Source: UBA970 sp049419605 (lineage in GTDB: Bacteria; Bacillota_I; Bacilli_A; RFN20; CAG-826). Taken from it: a DNA stretch of 8,937 nt. Within the stretch, counting starts at the first letter, position 1. Each line of letters begins with the position of its first letter. This document shows, piece by piece, positions 1 to 5,978 of the stretch. The stretch is from the NCBI GenBank assembly GCA_049419605.1, contig JBMSKF010000022.1, positions 1 to 8,937 of the forward strand, given 5' to 3'. Under the pieces are notes generated by a model. That model made no database searches, was not told the origin of the DNA, and saw only the letters and a list, made by a program, of their open reading frames with translations. The position numbers were made by a program, and so were the translations under genes.

Positions 1-614
1 GGTTGTAATGACCATAATAAAGGATTGGCTTGTAAACGTTGACTGTCCATTAGGGGTTGTGCACGCCAGGATTGATCTAACGTAGCTTTTGGCATGATCT
101 CATTTTCATAACGATCGGTTGCAAAGGAATGAGGCGTTATCCACCATTTTTTTAATGTAATTTGTTCTGCGTCTGCAAATGGATATTCACCATTGACCAT
201 CACGGCAATCTCAATGTCGCGAATGCCTAGATCAAGGGGTAAATAATCCATAGTCATCACGATCTCGTATGCTTGAGGAACATTGACTTGATATTCGACA
301 TAAGCAGGTTGCGAATCTAAACGAATCACTTGCTGAATGTCGGTATTGGACCATGTAGCATAATCATAACTAATCGGCGTTCGAACCACTTCCCCAGTTA
401 AACTTGCTTGGCTTGGTAATAAGGTTTCTCGCCATTGATGATTCACAATTCCTTGAGGGATCGTTTTCGTTGATTTGGTAATTTCTAGAGGCGCAGTTTT
501 TTGCGATGATGTTTCTCCATTCAGTGATGAAACTGACGGTTTTGCTGCAATGAAAAACATGGGCAAAATCATTGCTGCAAAAGAGAATAAAGTCATCACT
601 TTATGGCGAATCAT
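1..614 (-). CDS. N-terminal part of a large ABC-type extracellular solute-binding-like protein (runs off the left edge)
   Basis: I translated this by hand: 204 codons without a stop, open at the window edge. ATG at 614 is the furthest upstream start possible, because an in-frame TAG lies two codons before it; the sequence AGAAGAAG directly in front is the only ribosome-site candidate. Residues 8-24 are a hydrophobic signal or anchor segment with no lipobox Cys. Residues about 55-204 resemble the N-terminal carbohydrate-binding-like region of the roughly 900-1000-residue solute-binding proteins of Firmicutes. Landmarks are VEYQVNVPQAYEIVMTMDYLP (about 106-126), an IEIAVMVNGEYPF block (134-146), TDRYENEIMPK (166-176) and W183. 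It starts 20 bases after the stop of the upstream sugar-binding lipoprotein gene, so it is almost certainly co-transcribed and part of the same uptake system. Family assignment is from recalled pattern similarity; the C-terminal part is not visible. Confidence 0.72.
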   Translation of the reverse strand, partial: MIRHKVMTLFSFAAMILPMFFIAAKPSVSSLNGETSSQKTAPLEITKSTKTIPQGIVNHQWRETLLPSQASLTGEVVRTPISYDYATWSNTDIQQVIRLDSQPAYVEYQVNVPQAYEIVMTMDYLPLDLGIRDIEIAVMVNGEYPFADAEQITLKKWWITPHSFATDRYENEIMPKATLDQSWRAQPLMDSQRLQANPLLWSLQ

Positions 615-634
615 CTTCTTCTATATTTTAAAGC

Positions 635-2143
635 TTAAGCGAGAGAATTTAAATAATTATCGAGGGCTTCTTTGGCAGTTTGCCATTGTTCATTGACAAT
701 GGTGTTTAGACCTTTTTGTAGAGCATCTGCAAGCGTGAGTCGTCCTGCGGTGATATCGTCAATGGCTTGACCTACCGTGCGATTGACTTCGGTACCATCA
801 ATGACCACCGTATCAAATGCAGCATTCGCTCTGGAATTCCAATAGCCCGGGACGTTTTTGCCTAAACTTTCAAGAATGAAATCTTGATGTTCTTCAACAA
901 TCTTTCTAAATTCTGTCATGTTAGGGTAAAGGTTAAAGAAACCTTCCACGAGATCTTCTTGAGGAACCATAGGCGTAAAGTTTAGTGCAGCCCGAACTGG
1001 GTCAGCGGCAGCAAGTTCTAATCGTTTTGCATAACCTTCTGTAGAGAAACCCATCCAACGAGATAAATCATAGGCCGCTTCTCGGTGATCAGTTCCTTTT
1101 CCAACTGCAAGATAATCGACAACAACAGGGATTTTATTGACGTTACCAACCCCTTCGACGTTCCAGGATGGTGTGCCGATAAAATCTATATCTGCACCAT
1201 ATAAAGGATCGTTGGCGTCTAAAGAACGAGTATGCCAATCACGCATCGCATAACTTCCTTCAAAGCGAATGGATTGATTACCGGTTTCAAAAATATTTTG
1301 ACTAGCACCAAAGTAATCAGCATAACGGGAAGGATCTAATGCATCTAAAACATAATTTCCGTAGGTCGCTTTGCCTGGACCATAATATTTTAATTGTTCA
1401 TTGACGGCAGTAGCGAATGCAGGACTATCTAGGTGATAACCTGTATCTTCATTAAAGGTGTACCATCCTAGATCTGGATCTAATTGAGCAGGTAACCAGT
1501 TAACTAAGTTATTAAGACCACTAATCCCGATAATGCCATCGCCACCTTGGATAGGTGCTTTGGAGTTACTTTCAGCAGCATCCATGAGTTCTTCATAAGT
1601 CATCCCATAAGTCGGCATCACGGCTCTAGGCCCAACGCGATTAATGGCAGTCCGATTGATAAAAAAACCAAAGTAGAATAAAGTTTGGGGAATAGCAAAA
1701 TATCGACCATTGAAAGAGGCGGATGCTCGAATATCAGCAGGAATAGAGGCATAATCAGCATCCGCCATAAATAAGTCGGTGACTTCTTCTGTCCAACCTT
1801 GAGCCGTAAACCCAGCCAGGTTATAGATCATGTAAACGTCAGGAAGCTGATCAATCGCAGCTTGGGTTGCAAAGAATTCATCCCATGTTGCTGACACTTC
1901 TTCTCCAGTTTCTTCATCAATTTTGAAAGGTCTTTCGATAATTTCGATATTAATATTTGGATTCAGTGCTTCGTAAGCAGCAAGCATTTGTCTTTCAATA
2001 TTATTTTGTTCGGCGCTCCCTAAATTCCAACCCGCATAACGGAGTGTAATTTGATCGGTATTCGAGGAAGTTGTGTTTCCACCACCACATGCTGCTAAAA
2101 GTAAAACAAAAAAACCCGATGTCGTCATCCATTTACGATTCAT
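635..2143 (-). CDS. ABC transporter extracellular solute-binding lipoprotein, family 1 (sugar-type)
   Basis: This 502-residue protein should capture a sugar or oligosaccharide outside the membrane and deliver it to an ABC permease. The N-terminus is a lipoprotein signal peptide: basic MNRK, a hydrophobic stretch, and lipobox L-A-A-C with the lipidated Cys at residue 19, followed by a Gly/Ser/Thr/Asn linker. The mature part begins with the typical family-1 pattern (ITLRYAGWN, then an amphipathic helix and INIEIIERPF) and has the usual Trp/Tyr/Asp-rich binding-lobe composition and length. The start is well supported: AAGGAGG at 2150-2156 lies six bases before ATG. It is the first gene of an operon whose next member is the partial solute-binding-like gene to its left. 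Permease genes would be expected beyond the window. The substrate cannot be named from sequence; the cre and LacI-like sites upstream point to a carbohydrate. Confidence 0.93.
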   Translation of the reverse strand: MNRKWMTTSGFFVLLLAACGGGNTTSSNTDQITLRYAGWNLGSAEQNNIERQMLAAYEALNPNINIEIIERPFKIDEETGEEVSATWDEFFATQAAIDQLPDVYMIYNLAGFTAQGWTEEVTDLFMADADYASIPADIRASASFNGRYFAIPQTLFYFGFFINRTAINRVGPRAVMPTYGMTYEELMDAAESNSKAPIQGGDGIIGISGLNNLVNWLPAQLDPDLGWYTFNEDTGYHLDSPAFATAVNEQLKYYGPGKATYGNYVLDALDPSRYADYFGASQNIFETGNQSIRFEGSYAMRDWHTRSLDANDPLYGADIDFIGTPSWNVEGVGNVNKIPVVVDYLAVGKGTDHREAAYDLSRWMGFSTEGYAKRLELAAADPVRAALNFTPMVPQEDLVEGFFNLYPNMTEFRKIVEEHQDFILESLGKNVPGYWNSRANAAFDTVVIDGTEVNRTVGQAIDDITAGRLTLADALQKGLNTIVNEQWQTAKEALDNYLNSLA

Positions 2144-2164
2144 AAAGTTCCTCCTTAGGAATTA

Positions 2165-2178
2165 TCGAAACGTTTCGA
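2165..2178. promoter_or_regulatory. LacI-family-like operator palindrome
   Basis: TCGAAACGTTTCGA is a perfect 14-bp palindrome with the central CG and flanking GAAA/TTTC typical of LacI/GalR-family operators. It lies in the predicted 5' leader of the sugar-binding lipoprotein gene, 8 bases upstream of its ribosome binding site and about 80 bases downstream of the predicted start of transcription. Repressor bound there would block elongation or a nearer promoter. No regulator gene is in the window. Confidence 0.6.
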
Positions 2179-2260
2179 ATCCGATCACTTTAGATAACCT
2201 AATGTTAGAGTTTAATCAGCTTAGGTTCTAAAAAAATGGATAGGATTTCGATATACCTAT

Positions 2261-2289
2261 ATGATAATGAAATCGCTTTCATTTTTCAA
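2261..2289 (-). promoter_or_regulatory. Sigma-A-type promoter of the sugar ABC operon
   Basis: On the minus strand, TTGAAA (2289-2284, 5 of 6 to TTGACA), a 17-base spacer, and TATCAT (2266-2261, 5 of 6 to TATAAT). Predicted transcription start is near 2254, giving a leader of about 110 bases before the lipoprotein ATG at 2143. The spacer is almost entirely occupied by the cre site. Confidence 0.6.
2268..2281 (+). promoter_or_regulatory. CcpA catabolite-response element (cre)
   Basis: TGAAATCGCTTTCA matches the cre consensus TGWAANCGNTNWCA at every defined position, within a longer imperfect palindrome AATGAAATCGCTTTCATT (2266-2283). It sits inside the -35/-10 spacer of the sugar operon promoter, the position expected for direct repression by CcpA with HPr-Ser-P when preferred sugars are present. 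Confidence 0.72.
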
Positions 2290-2310
2290 GAAAATTTAGA
2301 ATTTAATGGG

Positions 2311-2760
2311 TTATTGAAACCAAATCTTAATTTCTCGTTCAACTGCTTCTTCTGAATCAGAGGCGTGGATAAGATTCTTTAATAAACGGTGTTCTTTCAT
2401 CGACAATTCCATCGTATCGCGTCCGAATTGACCACGAATGGTAAAATCTTCTGCTTTGGCAGGATCAGTTGGACCTATCATGGTTCTTACGGTTTGAATC
2501 GGATTACCTTTGGGGTGAGTAGCGACAATAATCCATACTAGTTTATTTTCAAATTCATCTAAGATAGCTTTTTCAATATAATCTAACTTTAATCGTTCGA
2601 TAACATCTTGATAATGGGCAAGGATTTGGGCTTTGGTAGCAATGACTTTTTTCATCCTTAAAACGACGAGACCATTGGCGCGAAGTTGATCAAGAATTTC
2701 TTCACCTAAATGTCTTTCAATTGCATCTGGTTTTATGAGAATGAAGGTTCGATTTTGCAT
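2311..2760 (-). CDS. ndk: Nucleoside diphosphate kinase
   Basis: A cytosolic enzyme that moves the gamma phosphate of ATP to other (d)NDPs through a phosphohistidine. The 149-residue length is normal for the family. All signature blocks are present: F-I-L-I-KPDAI at 6-14, IGPTDP at 95-100, IRGQFG at 108-113, and the active-site motif NLIHASDS at 129-136 with the phosphorylated His at 132. The motif has Ala after the His instead of the commoner Gly, which the family signature tolerates. The start ATG at 2760 is preceded by AAGGAG with a 9-base gap. The gene follows the DUF3955-like small gene by about 50 bases on the same strand, and no strong terminator separates it from the sugar operon promoter downstream. 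Identification is secure. Confidence 0.97.
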   Translation of the reverse strand: MQNRTFILIKPDAIERHLGEEILDQLRANGLVVLRMKKVIATKAQILAHYQDVIERLKLDYIEKAILDEFENKLVWIIVATHPKGNPIQTVRTMIGPTDPAKAEDFTIRGQFGRDTMELSMKEHRLLKNLIHASDSEEAVEREIKIWFQ

Positions 2761-2811
2761 TCGCTTCCACTCCTTGATACTTTTATCTTAACAAATAACC
2801 CCGGAATTCGA

Positions 2812-3009
2812 CTACTGTTTTTTTATCCATTCCACTATCAAAGTGACAAGACCGATAAATAAAGAGCCGTATCCTAACAATATTAAATAAAAGGGTTCTT
2901 GGAGAAAACCTTGATCATCTAGTGTGGAAGGTGATAAGGAAAAAAGCAAAAATAACCCAATGCTAAGGGCAAAGAATCCATAGGATAATTTAAATTTAAT
3001 CATGTTCAT
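2812..3009 (-). CDS. Small two-helix membrane protein, DUF3955-like
   Basis: A protein of about 65 residues with two hydrophobic segments separated by a loop reading D-D-Q-G-F-L-Q-E-P-F-Y-L-I, followed by LLGYGSLFIGL. This (D/G)-x-L-x-E-P-F-x-L-I-x-L-G-Y layout is what I recall for the DUF3955 family of short membrane proteins of unknown function. The C-terminus is basic (EWIKKQ). Starts are possible at 3039, 3009 and 3003; 3039 would overlap the divergent recombinase coding region, and 3009 has a weak GATAAG in front, so 3009 is chosen with low certainty. It precedes ndk on the same strand by 51 bases, but no functional link to nucleotide metabolism is evident. Confidence 0.68.
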   Translation of the reverse strand: MNMIKFKLSYGFFALSIGLFLLFSLSPSTLDDQGFLQEPFYLILLGYGSLFIGLVTLIVEWIKKQ

Positions 3010-3039
3010 AATCTTATCACTATTTATAAATATGAACAT
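3002..3039. repeat. Inverted repeat framing two divergent start codons
   Basis: ATGTTCATA (3002-3010) and TATGAACAT (3031-3039) form a perfect 9-bp inverted repeat with a 20-base centre. Each arm contains a start codon (ATGAAC) reading outwards: the recombinase at 3032 on plus and the DUF3955-like gene at 3009 on minus. The centre holds an A/T palindrome TATTTATAAATA (3021-3032) with overlapping TATAAA elements on both strands. It may be a shared divergent promoter or operator; no good -35 was found for either direction. Confidence 0.45.
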
Positions 3040-3886
3040 TCATCAAGTCATTGAAAAGTTTCAGCGAAGGCTCATCATCACCAAGCGTCCGGCAACGGTT
3101 CAATACTATCAATTCTATTTTTCTATAATAAAAAAGTACTTAGGTGATATGGAAATTTCCACGATTGATGATGAGGCAGTTCTTAACTTTATTGTGACGT
3201 TAAAGAAATTTCATCCTAGAATGAAAAATATCACGATAAATAAGGTACTTTCTGCACTGAAAACCACATTAAAATATGGCGCAAATCATCTCATTAATAT
3301 TACTCGTTTATCAGAAAGCAAAACCCTTATCCCTTTAATTCCTTTGCCAACGATTGAGCGAATTCTTTTAACCTTAAATAAAAACCTTCATCGACCGATT
3401 CAATTAAGAAATTATTTGATTGTAAAGATTTTGTTAGAGACGGGTTTAAGGATGAATGAGCTCATTCATTTACAAAAGATCAACGTGGATTTTCATACCC
3501 AAACGATCGTCGTAGAAATGACAAAAACCCATGCTCATCGGATTGTATGTTTTCTCCAAGATACCCAAGCATTACTACAGGCTTGGATGAGTTTACACCC
3601 ATCGGTCCCTGAACTGTTTTATAATCTAAAAACGAAAAAGAAAATGACAACTGCTTCAATTGAATCCTTGTTTTATCAATTAAAGAAACGGACAGGAATT
3701 CAAGACAATATAACCCCGCATAAATGGCGACACACTTTTGCTACAAACTTTCTAAGAAAAGGAGGTGATTTAGAAACATTAAGGATGCTACTTGGACATT
3801 CCAATCTAAAGACCACCCAAAAATACCTTCATTTGAATCAACACGATATTCGCAAAACCTATCAAGCGATTATGAATAAATCATGA
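3032..3886 (+). CDS. Tyrosine recombinase / site-specific integrase (Xer-like)
   Basis: A complete 284-residue tyrosine recombinase that would cut and rejoin DNA through a 3'-phosphotyrosine. Residues about 1-90 form the N-terminal core-binding SAM-like domain (MNIHQVIEKF, YYQFYFSIIKKYL); residues about 105-280 form the catalytic domain. All catalytic residues are present: R140 (ETGLRMNEL), K165, H230 and R233 (TPHKWRHTFATNF), H256 (LLGHSNLKTT) and the nucleophile Y265 (QKYLHL). The size fits Xer proteins or compact integrases. An upstream in-frame ATG at 3002 exists, but it would add a hydrophobic stretch and overlap the divergent gene; ATG 3032 gives a conventional N-terminus. No Shine-Dalgarno sequence is visible. 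Twenty-one bases after its stop begins a membrane protein gene on the same strand. Whether it is the chromosomal Xer or an element integrase is not decidable here. Confidence 0.93.
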   Translation: MNIHQVIEKFQRRLIITKRPATVQYYQFYFSIIKKYLGDMEISTIDDEAVLNFIVTLKKFHPRMKNITINKVLSALKTTLKYGANHLINITRLSESKTLIPLIPLPTIERILLTLNKNLHRPIQLRNYLIVKILLETGLRMNELIHLQKINVDFHTQTIVVEMTKTHAHRIVCFLQDTQALLQAWMSLHPSVPELFYNLKTKKKMTTASIESLFYQLKKRTGIQDNITPHKWRHTFATNFLRKGGDLETLRMLLGHSNLKTTQKYLHLNQHDIRKTYQAIMNKS

Positions 3887-3895
3887 TTGCTGATT

Positions 3896-3901
3896 TATAA
3901 T
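3896..3901 (+). promoter_or_regulatory. Candidate -10 element for leaderless transcription of the 3908 gene
   Basis: A perfect TATAAT ends six bases before the ATG at 3908, so transcription would start at or next to the start codon. There is no ribosome binding site. The matching -35 position (TGAATA, 17-base spacer) is poor, and an AT-rich hexamer can occur by chance, so this is tentative. Confidence 0.3.
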
Positions 3902-3907
3902 ATAAAT

Positions 3908-4267
3908 ATGTTAAGACTTTTATTTGGTAAATTGACCCCTACAAGAGTGTCTATCATCCTGATTCCTGGTCTTATTTCAGGTATCTTATTGGGATTGCTT
4001 CATCCCAATCCTCAAGCACTTACTTGGTTAACAGCTATCTTCACGATCGATTTAGTCAGTGGCATGATTAGTAATCAACTTGAGGATACGCATCGTGCTT
4101 GGCAATCGATCAAACCAATCTATGCTTATTTATTTATTGGTTTTCATACAATCATTTATCCCATTATTCTTATTCTTGTTGAAAAAGACTACCTGGTTTT
4201 AGGTAGTCTTATTATCATCTTATCGGTGAAGTTGTATGGTTTTATTCGCGGTTACTTCTTAACTTGA
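3908..4267 (+). CDS. Four-helix integral membrane protein of unknown function
   Basis: I do not recognise the family. The 119-residue product has a short basic N-terminus (MLRLLFGKLTPTR) and four hydrophobic segments at about 14-31, 37-54, 72-91 and 95-113. Polar residues within or beside membrane segments are D48, N56, H80 and K108, and the second loop contains R63 and W65. An in-frame TTG at 3887, adjacent to the recombinase stop, would add seven residues; ATG 3908 is preferred because of the TATAAT at 3896-3901. It is the second gene of a plus-strand pair with the recombinase. Its 3' end overlaps the 3' end of the convergent C-T-P-C membrane gene by 16 bases, and it carries that gene's apparent terminator within its coding region. 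The absence of a competing reading frame and the coherent membrane topology argue that it is real. Confidence 0.6.
   Translation: MLRLLFGKLTPTRVSIILIPGLISGILLGLLHPNPQALTWLTAIFTIDLVSGMISNQLEDTHRAWQSIKPIYAYLFIGFHTIIYPIILILVEKDYLVLGSLIIILSVKLYGFIRGYFLT
4182..4210 (-). terminator. Rho-independent terminator located inside the opposite-strand gene
   Basis: AAGACTACCT (4185-4194) and AGGTAGTCTT (4201-4210) form a perfect 10-bp stem with a 6-base loop. On the minus strand the stem runs into a T-tract (complement of the A's at 4182-4186), as in an intrinsic terminator; on the plus strand no T-tract follows. It lies about 40-70 bases beyond the stop of the C-T-P-C gene (4252) and therefore fits as the end of the minus-strand run beginning upstream. 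Confidence 0.7.
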
Positions 4268-4740
4268 AAGGTTGGGACTTTACAGGTTGTGTTTTGAATA
4301 CTGATCATCACCCAAATCAAACCCGCGATGACAAGGATTAAAGAAATTAGTTTATAAGGTAAACCTGCTAAAGGAAGCACTGCCACAGAAAAAGCAATAC
4401 CAATCGCAGAGAAAAATGAAATAACACAAGGTGTACAACCATACGTTAAAATTCCAAATACAACCGAAATAAACGACATGTTCGTTCCTTGAGATTCTCG
4501 TCCGGAAAAATCAAATTGGGCACTCGTGAGACCCATCATCATCATCGAGAGAAAAGCCATGATGATGTTAACCACAATATTGACCACAGGTAAGAAATCA
4601 CCATATTGGATCGCCATGTCTTGATAACTCATATTAAAGGAGTCAATCAGGGTATACATGCCTAAGAAAAATAAAAAGTAAAAGACATTCAGACTTAAGA
4701 TTTTTGCTGTAAATTGTTTTCTGATTACGTAGGTTAACAT
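4252..4740 (-). CDS. Small integral membrane protein with a Cys-Thr-Pro-Cys motif
   Basis: A 162-residue protein with about four membrane segments (roughly 13-33, 50-72, 88-112 and 113-148), a basic N-terminus and a basic KK tail. The third segment contains Y-G-C-T-P-C, with C102 and C105, followed by S-x-x-G-x-x-x-x-x-x-x-L-P-L-A-G-L-P. A third Cys is at 153 near the tail. The pattern resembles uncharacterised bacterial and archaeal membrane proteins carrying a Cys pair at a membrane edge, a layout that allows thiol redox chemistry or metal binding; I cannot name the family. Its start is 35 bases after the serine dehydratase stop, with no ribosome binding site, but with a good promoter whose -10 ends six bases from ATG. 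Transcription probably ends at the hairpin at 4182-4210 inside the convergent gene. Confidence 0.75.
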   Translation of the reverse strand: MLTYVIRKQFTAKILSLNVFYFLFFLGMYTLIDSFNMSYQDMAIQYGDFLPVVNIVVNIIMAFLSMMMMGLTSAQFDFSGRESQGTNMSFISVVFGILTYGCTPCVISFFSAIGIAFSVAVLPLAGLPYKLISLILVIAGLIWVMISIQNTTCKVPTFQVKK

Positions 4741-4746
4741 AAGTAA

Positions 4747-4775
4747 ATTTTATTAAATTGATGGAAAATATTCAA
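4747..4775 (-). promoter_or_regulatory. Promoter for the C-T-P-C membrane gene, probably leaderless
   Basis: Minus strand: TTGAAT (4775-4770, 4 of 6), 17-base spacer, TAAAAT (4752-4747, 5 of 6), then six bases TTACTT and the ATG at 4740. The expected start of transcription falls on or beside the start codon. The -35 begins immediately after the serine dehydratase stop codon, so this gene can be expressed apart from its upstream neighbour. Confidence 0.5.
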
Positions 4776-5972
4776 TCAGGAAACCCGATATTTTTTGGCT
4801 AAACCGCCTTTGGAGGTTTCGCGATATTTCCGGTCCATATCTTTACCAGTTTGATACATGGTATCGACGATCAAATCGAAAGAAATTTTACGGCTATCGG
4901 CAATTACATGAGCGAGTTGGGCAGCATCCATCGCTCTTAATGCTGCCATTGCATTTCTTTCAATACAGGGAATTTGCACATAACCTTGAATTGGATCACA
5001 GGTTAATCCTAAATGATGCTCCATCGCTACTTCTGCGGCATATTCAATTTGATTCATGCTCATGTTAAGCAAGTATGCGTACGTCGCGGCTGCCATAGAA
5101 CATGCACTCCCCACTTCCGCTTGGCAACCCGCCTCTGCTCCTGAAATAGAGGCATTATGCTTGATGAGATTACCAATTAAACCGCCAACTGCAAGACCTT
5201 CTAATATTTTTTGTTCAGGAATCTCATCACGATCGACAACATATTTGAGCAACGCTGGCATCGTTCCACTTGCACCGCAAGTTGGGGCTGTAACAACGAC
5301 ACCCCCTGCAGCATTCACTTCATTGACAGCGAATGCATAAGCACTTATTAACCGATTTTGATGAACTTCTGGTGTATTATTCATCATCACGGCGTTATAA
5401 AGCGTTTGCGCTTTTCGCACCACTTTAAGGGTTCCAGGAAGAATTCCTTCCGTCGAAATCCCTTCAAGGATAGTATCTTGCATTTGTTGCCAAATTTTTG
5501 CAAGGTAAGGCCAAATCGATGGGCCTTCCATTTTTTCAACATACTGAGGCAAACTTAGTTGTTGCTTTTTACAATAATCTAAAATCTCTGCCAATCGTGA
5601 ATGGGGGTAAATTTTTTGTGGGGGTTGCCAGTGGGGATCATCAATTTTAAAAGCACCTCCACCAAGGGAGACAACACGGCGTTGGATCATTTGATTTTCC
5701 AACGTCATAACCACATCAAATGTGTTGGGATGTTCTGTTTTTGTTTGCTTGTCAAAAATGACCTCACAGGGAACCGGAGCAAAAGCCTTTATGACAACTT
5801 GATCCGTTAAATGACCTTTACCGGTATAGGCAAAGGATTCATATAATTTCACCACGACATGGTTGATATTAGGATAATGATGTTTTAAAAAGAGACAAGC
5901 ATTGCCTGGGGCTACCGCGTGCGAACTACTAGGGCCATGTCCGATGCGATATAACTCTTTTAAACTTTGCAT
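4776..5972 (-). CDS. sdaA: L-serine dehydratase (L-serine ammonia-lyase), [4Fe-4S]-dependent, single-chain
   Basis: Converts L-serine to pyruvate and ammonia in the cytosol using an oxygen-labile [4Fe-4S] cluster. The beta-type domain is N-terminal (residues about 1-145, with GHGPSSSHAVAP at 11-22 and the LxGGGxF-like SLGGGAF at 102-108), and the alpha catalytic domain follows (about 160-398, with TAPTCGASGTMPA at 228-240). Cluster ligands are predicted as C283 (EAGCQAE), C325 (GLTCDP) and C336 (IPCIERNA). The spacing of 42 and 11 residues equals that recalled for the Legionella enzyme (343, 385, 396). The C-terminus YRETSKGGLAKKYRVS ends in Ser, where the Legionella protein has an inhibitory terminal Cys. 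At 398 residues it is of the compact single-chain class also seen in Bacteroides. ATG 5972 lies 6 bases after the VOC gene stop, without a Shine-Dalgarno site, suggesting translational coupling. Confidence 0.95.
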   Translation of the reverse strand: MQSLKELYRIGHGPSSSHAVAPGNACLFLKHHYPNINHVVVKLYESFAYTGKGHLTDQVVIKAFAPVPCEVIFDKQTKTEHPNTFDVVMTLENQMIQRRVVSLGGGAFKIDDPHWQPPQKIYPHSRLAEILDYCKKQQLSLPQYVEKMEGPSIWPYLAKIWQQMQDTILEGISTEGILPGTLKVVRKAQTLYNAVMMNNTPEVHQNRLISAYAFAVNEVNAAGGVVVTAPTCGASGTMPALLKYVVDRDEIPEQKILEGLAVGGLIGNLIKHNASISGAEAGCQAEVGSACSMAAATYAYLLNMSMNQIEYAAEVAMEHHLGLTCDPIQGYVQIPCIERNAMAALRAMDAAQLAHVIADSRKISFDLIVDTMYQTGKDMDRKYRETSKGGLAKKYRVS

Positions 5973-5978
5973 ACTAAG

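Noticed and set aside
475..696. Plus-strand open frame across the end of one gene and the start of the next
   Set aside because: It is antisense to the two solute-binding genes, which have clear family features, and it has no recognisable protein character or ribosome site.
3002..3039. LexA/SOS box in the GTTC...GAAC symmetry of the divergent start region
   Set aside because: The half sites are far too widely spaced for the Bacillus-type LexA box (CGAAC-N4-GTTCG) and lack its flanking bases.
3889..3916. Possible dif-like recombination site just after the recombinase
   Set aside because: The right half shares TATGTTAA with known dif XerD arms, but the left half and the spacing match poorly. 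A similar half site (TTATGTTAACC) occurs by chance at the start of the 4740 gene, so AT-rich coincidence is likelier.
5056..5810. Three plus-strand open frames (5056-5340, 5358-5558, 5601-5810)
   Set aside because: All lie antisense within the well-identified serine dehydratase gene and look like shadow frames.
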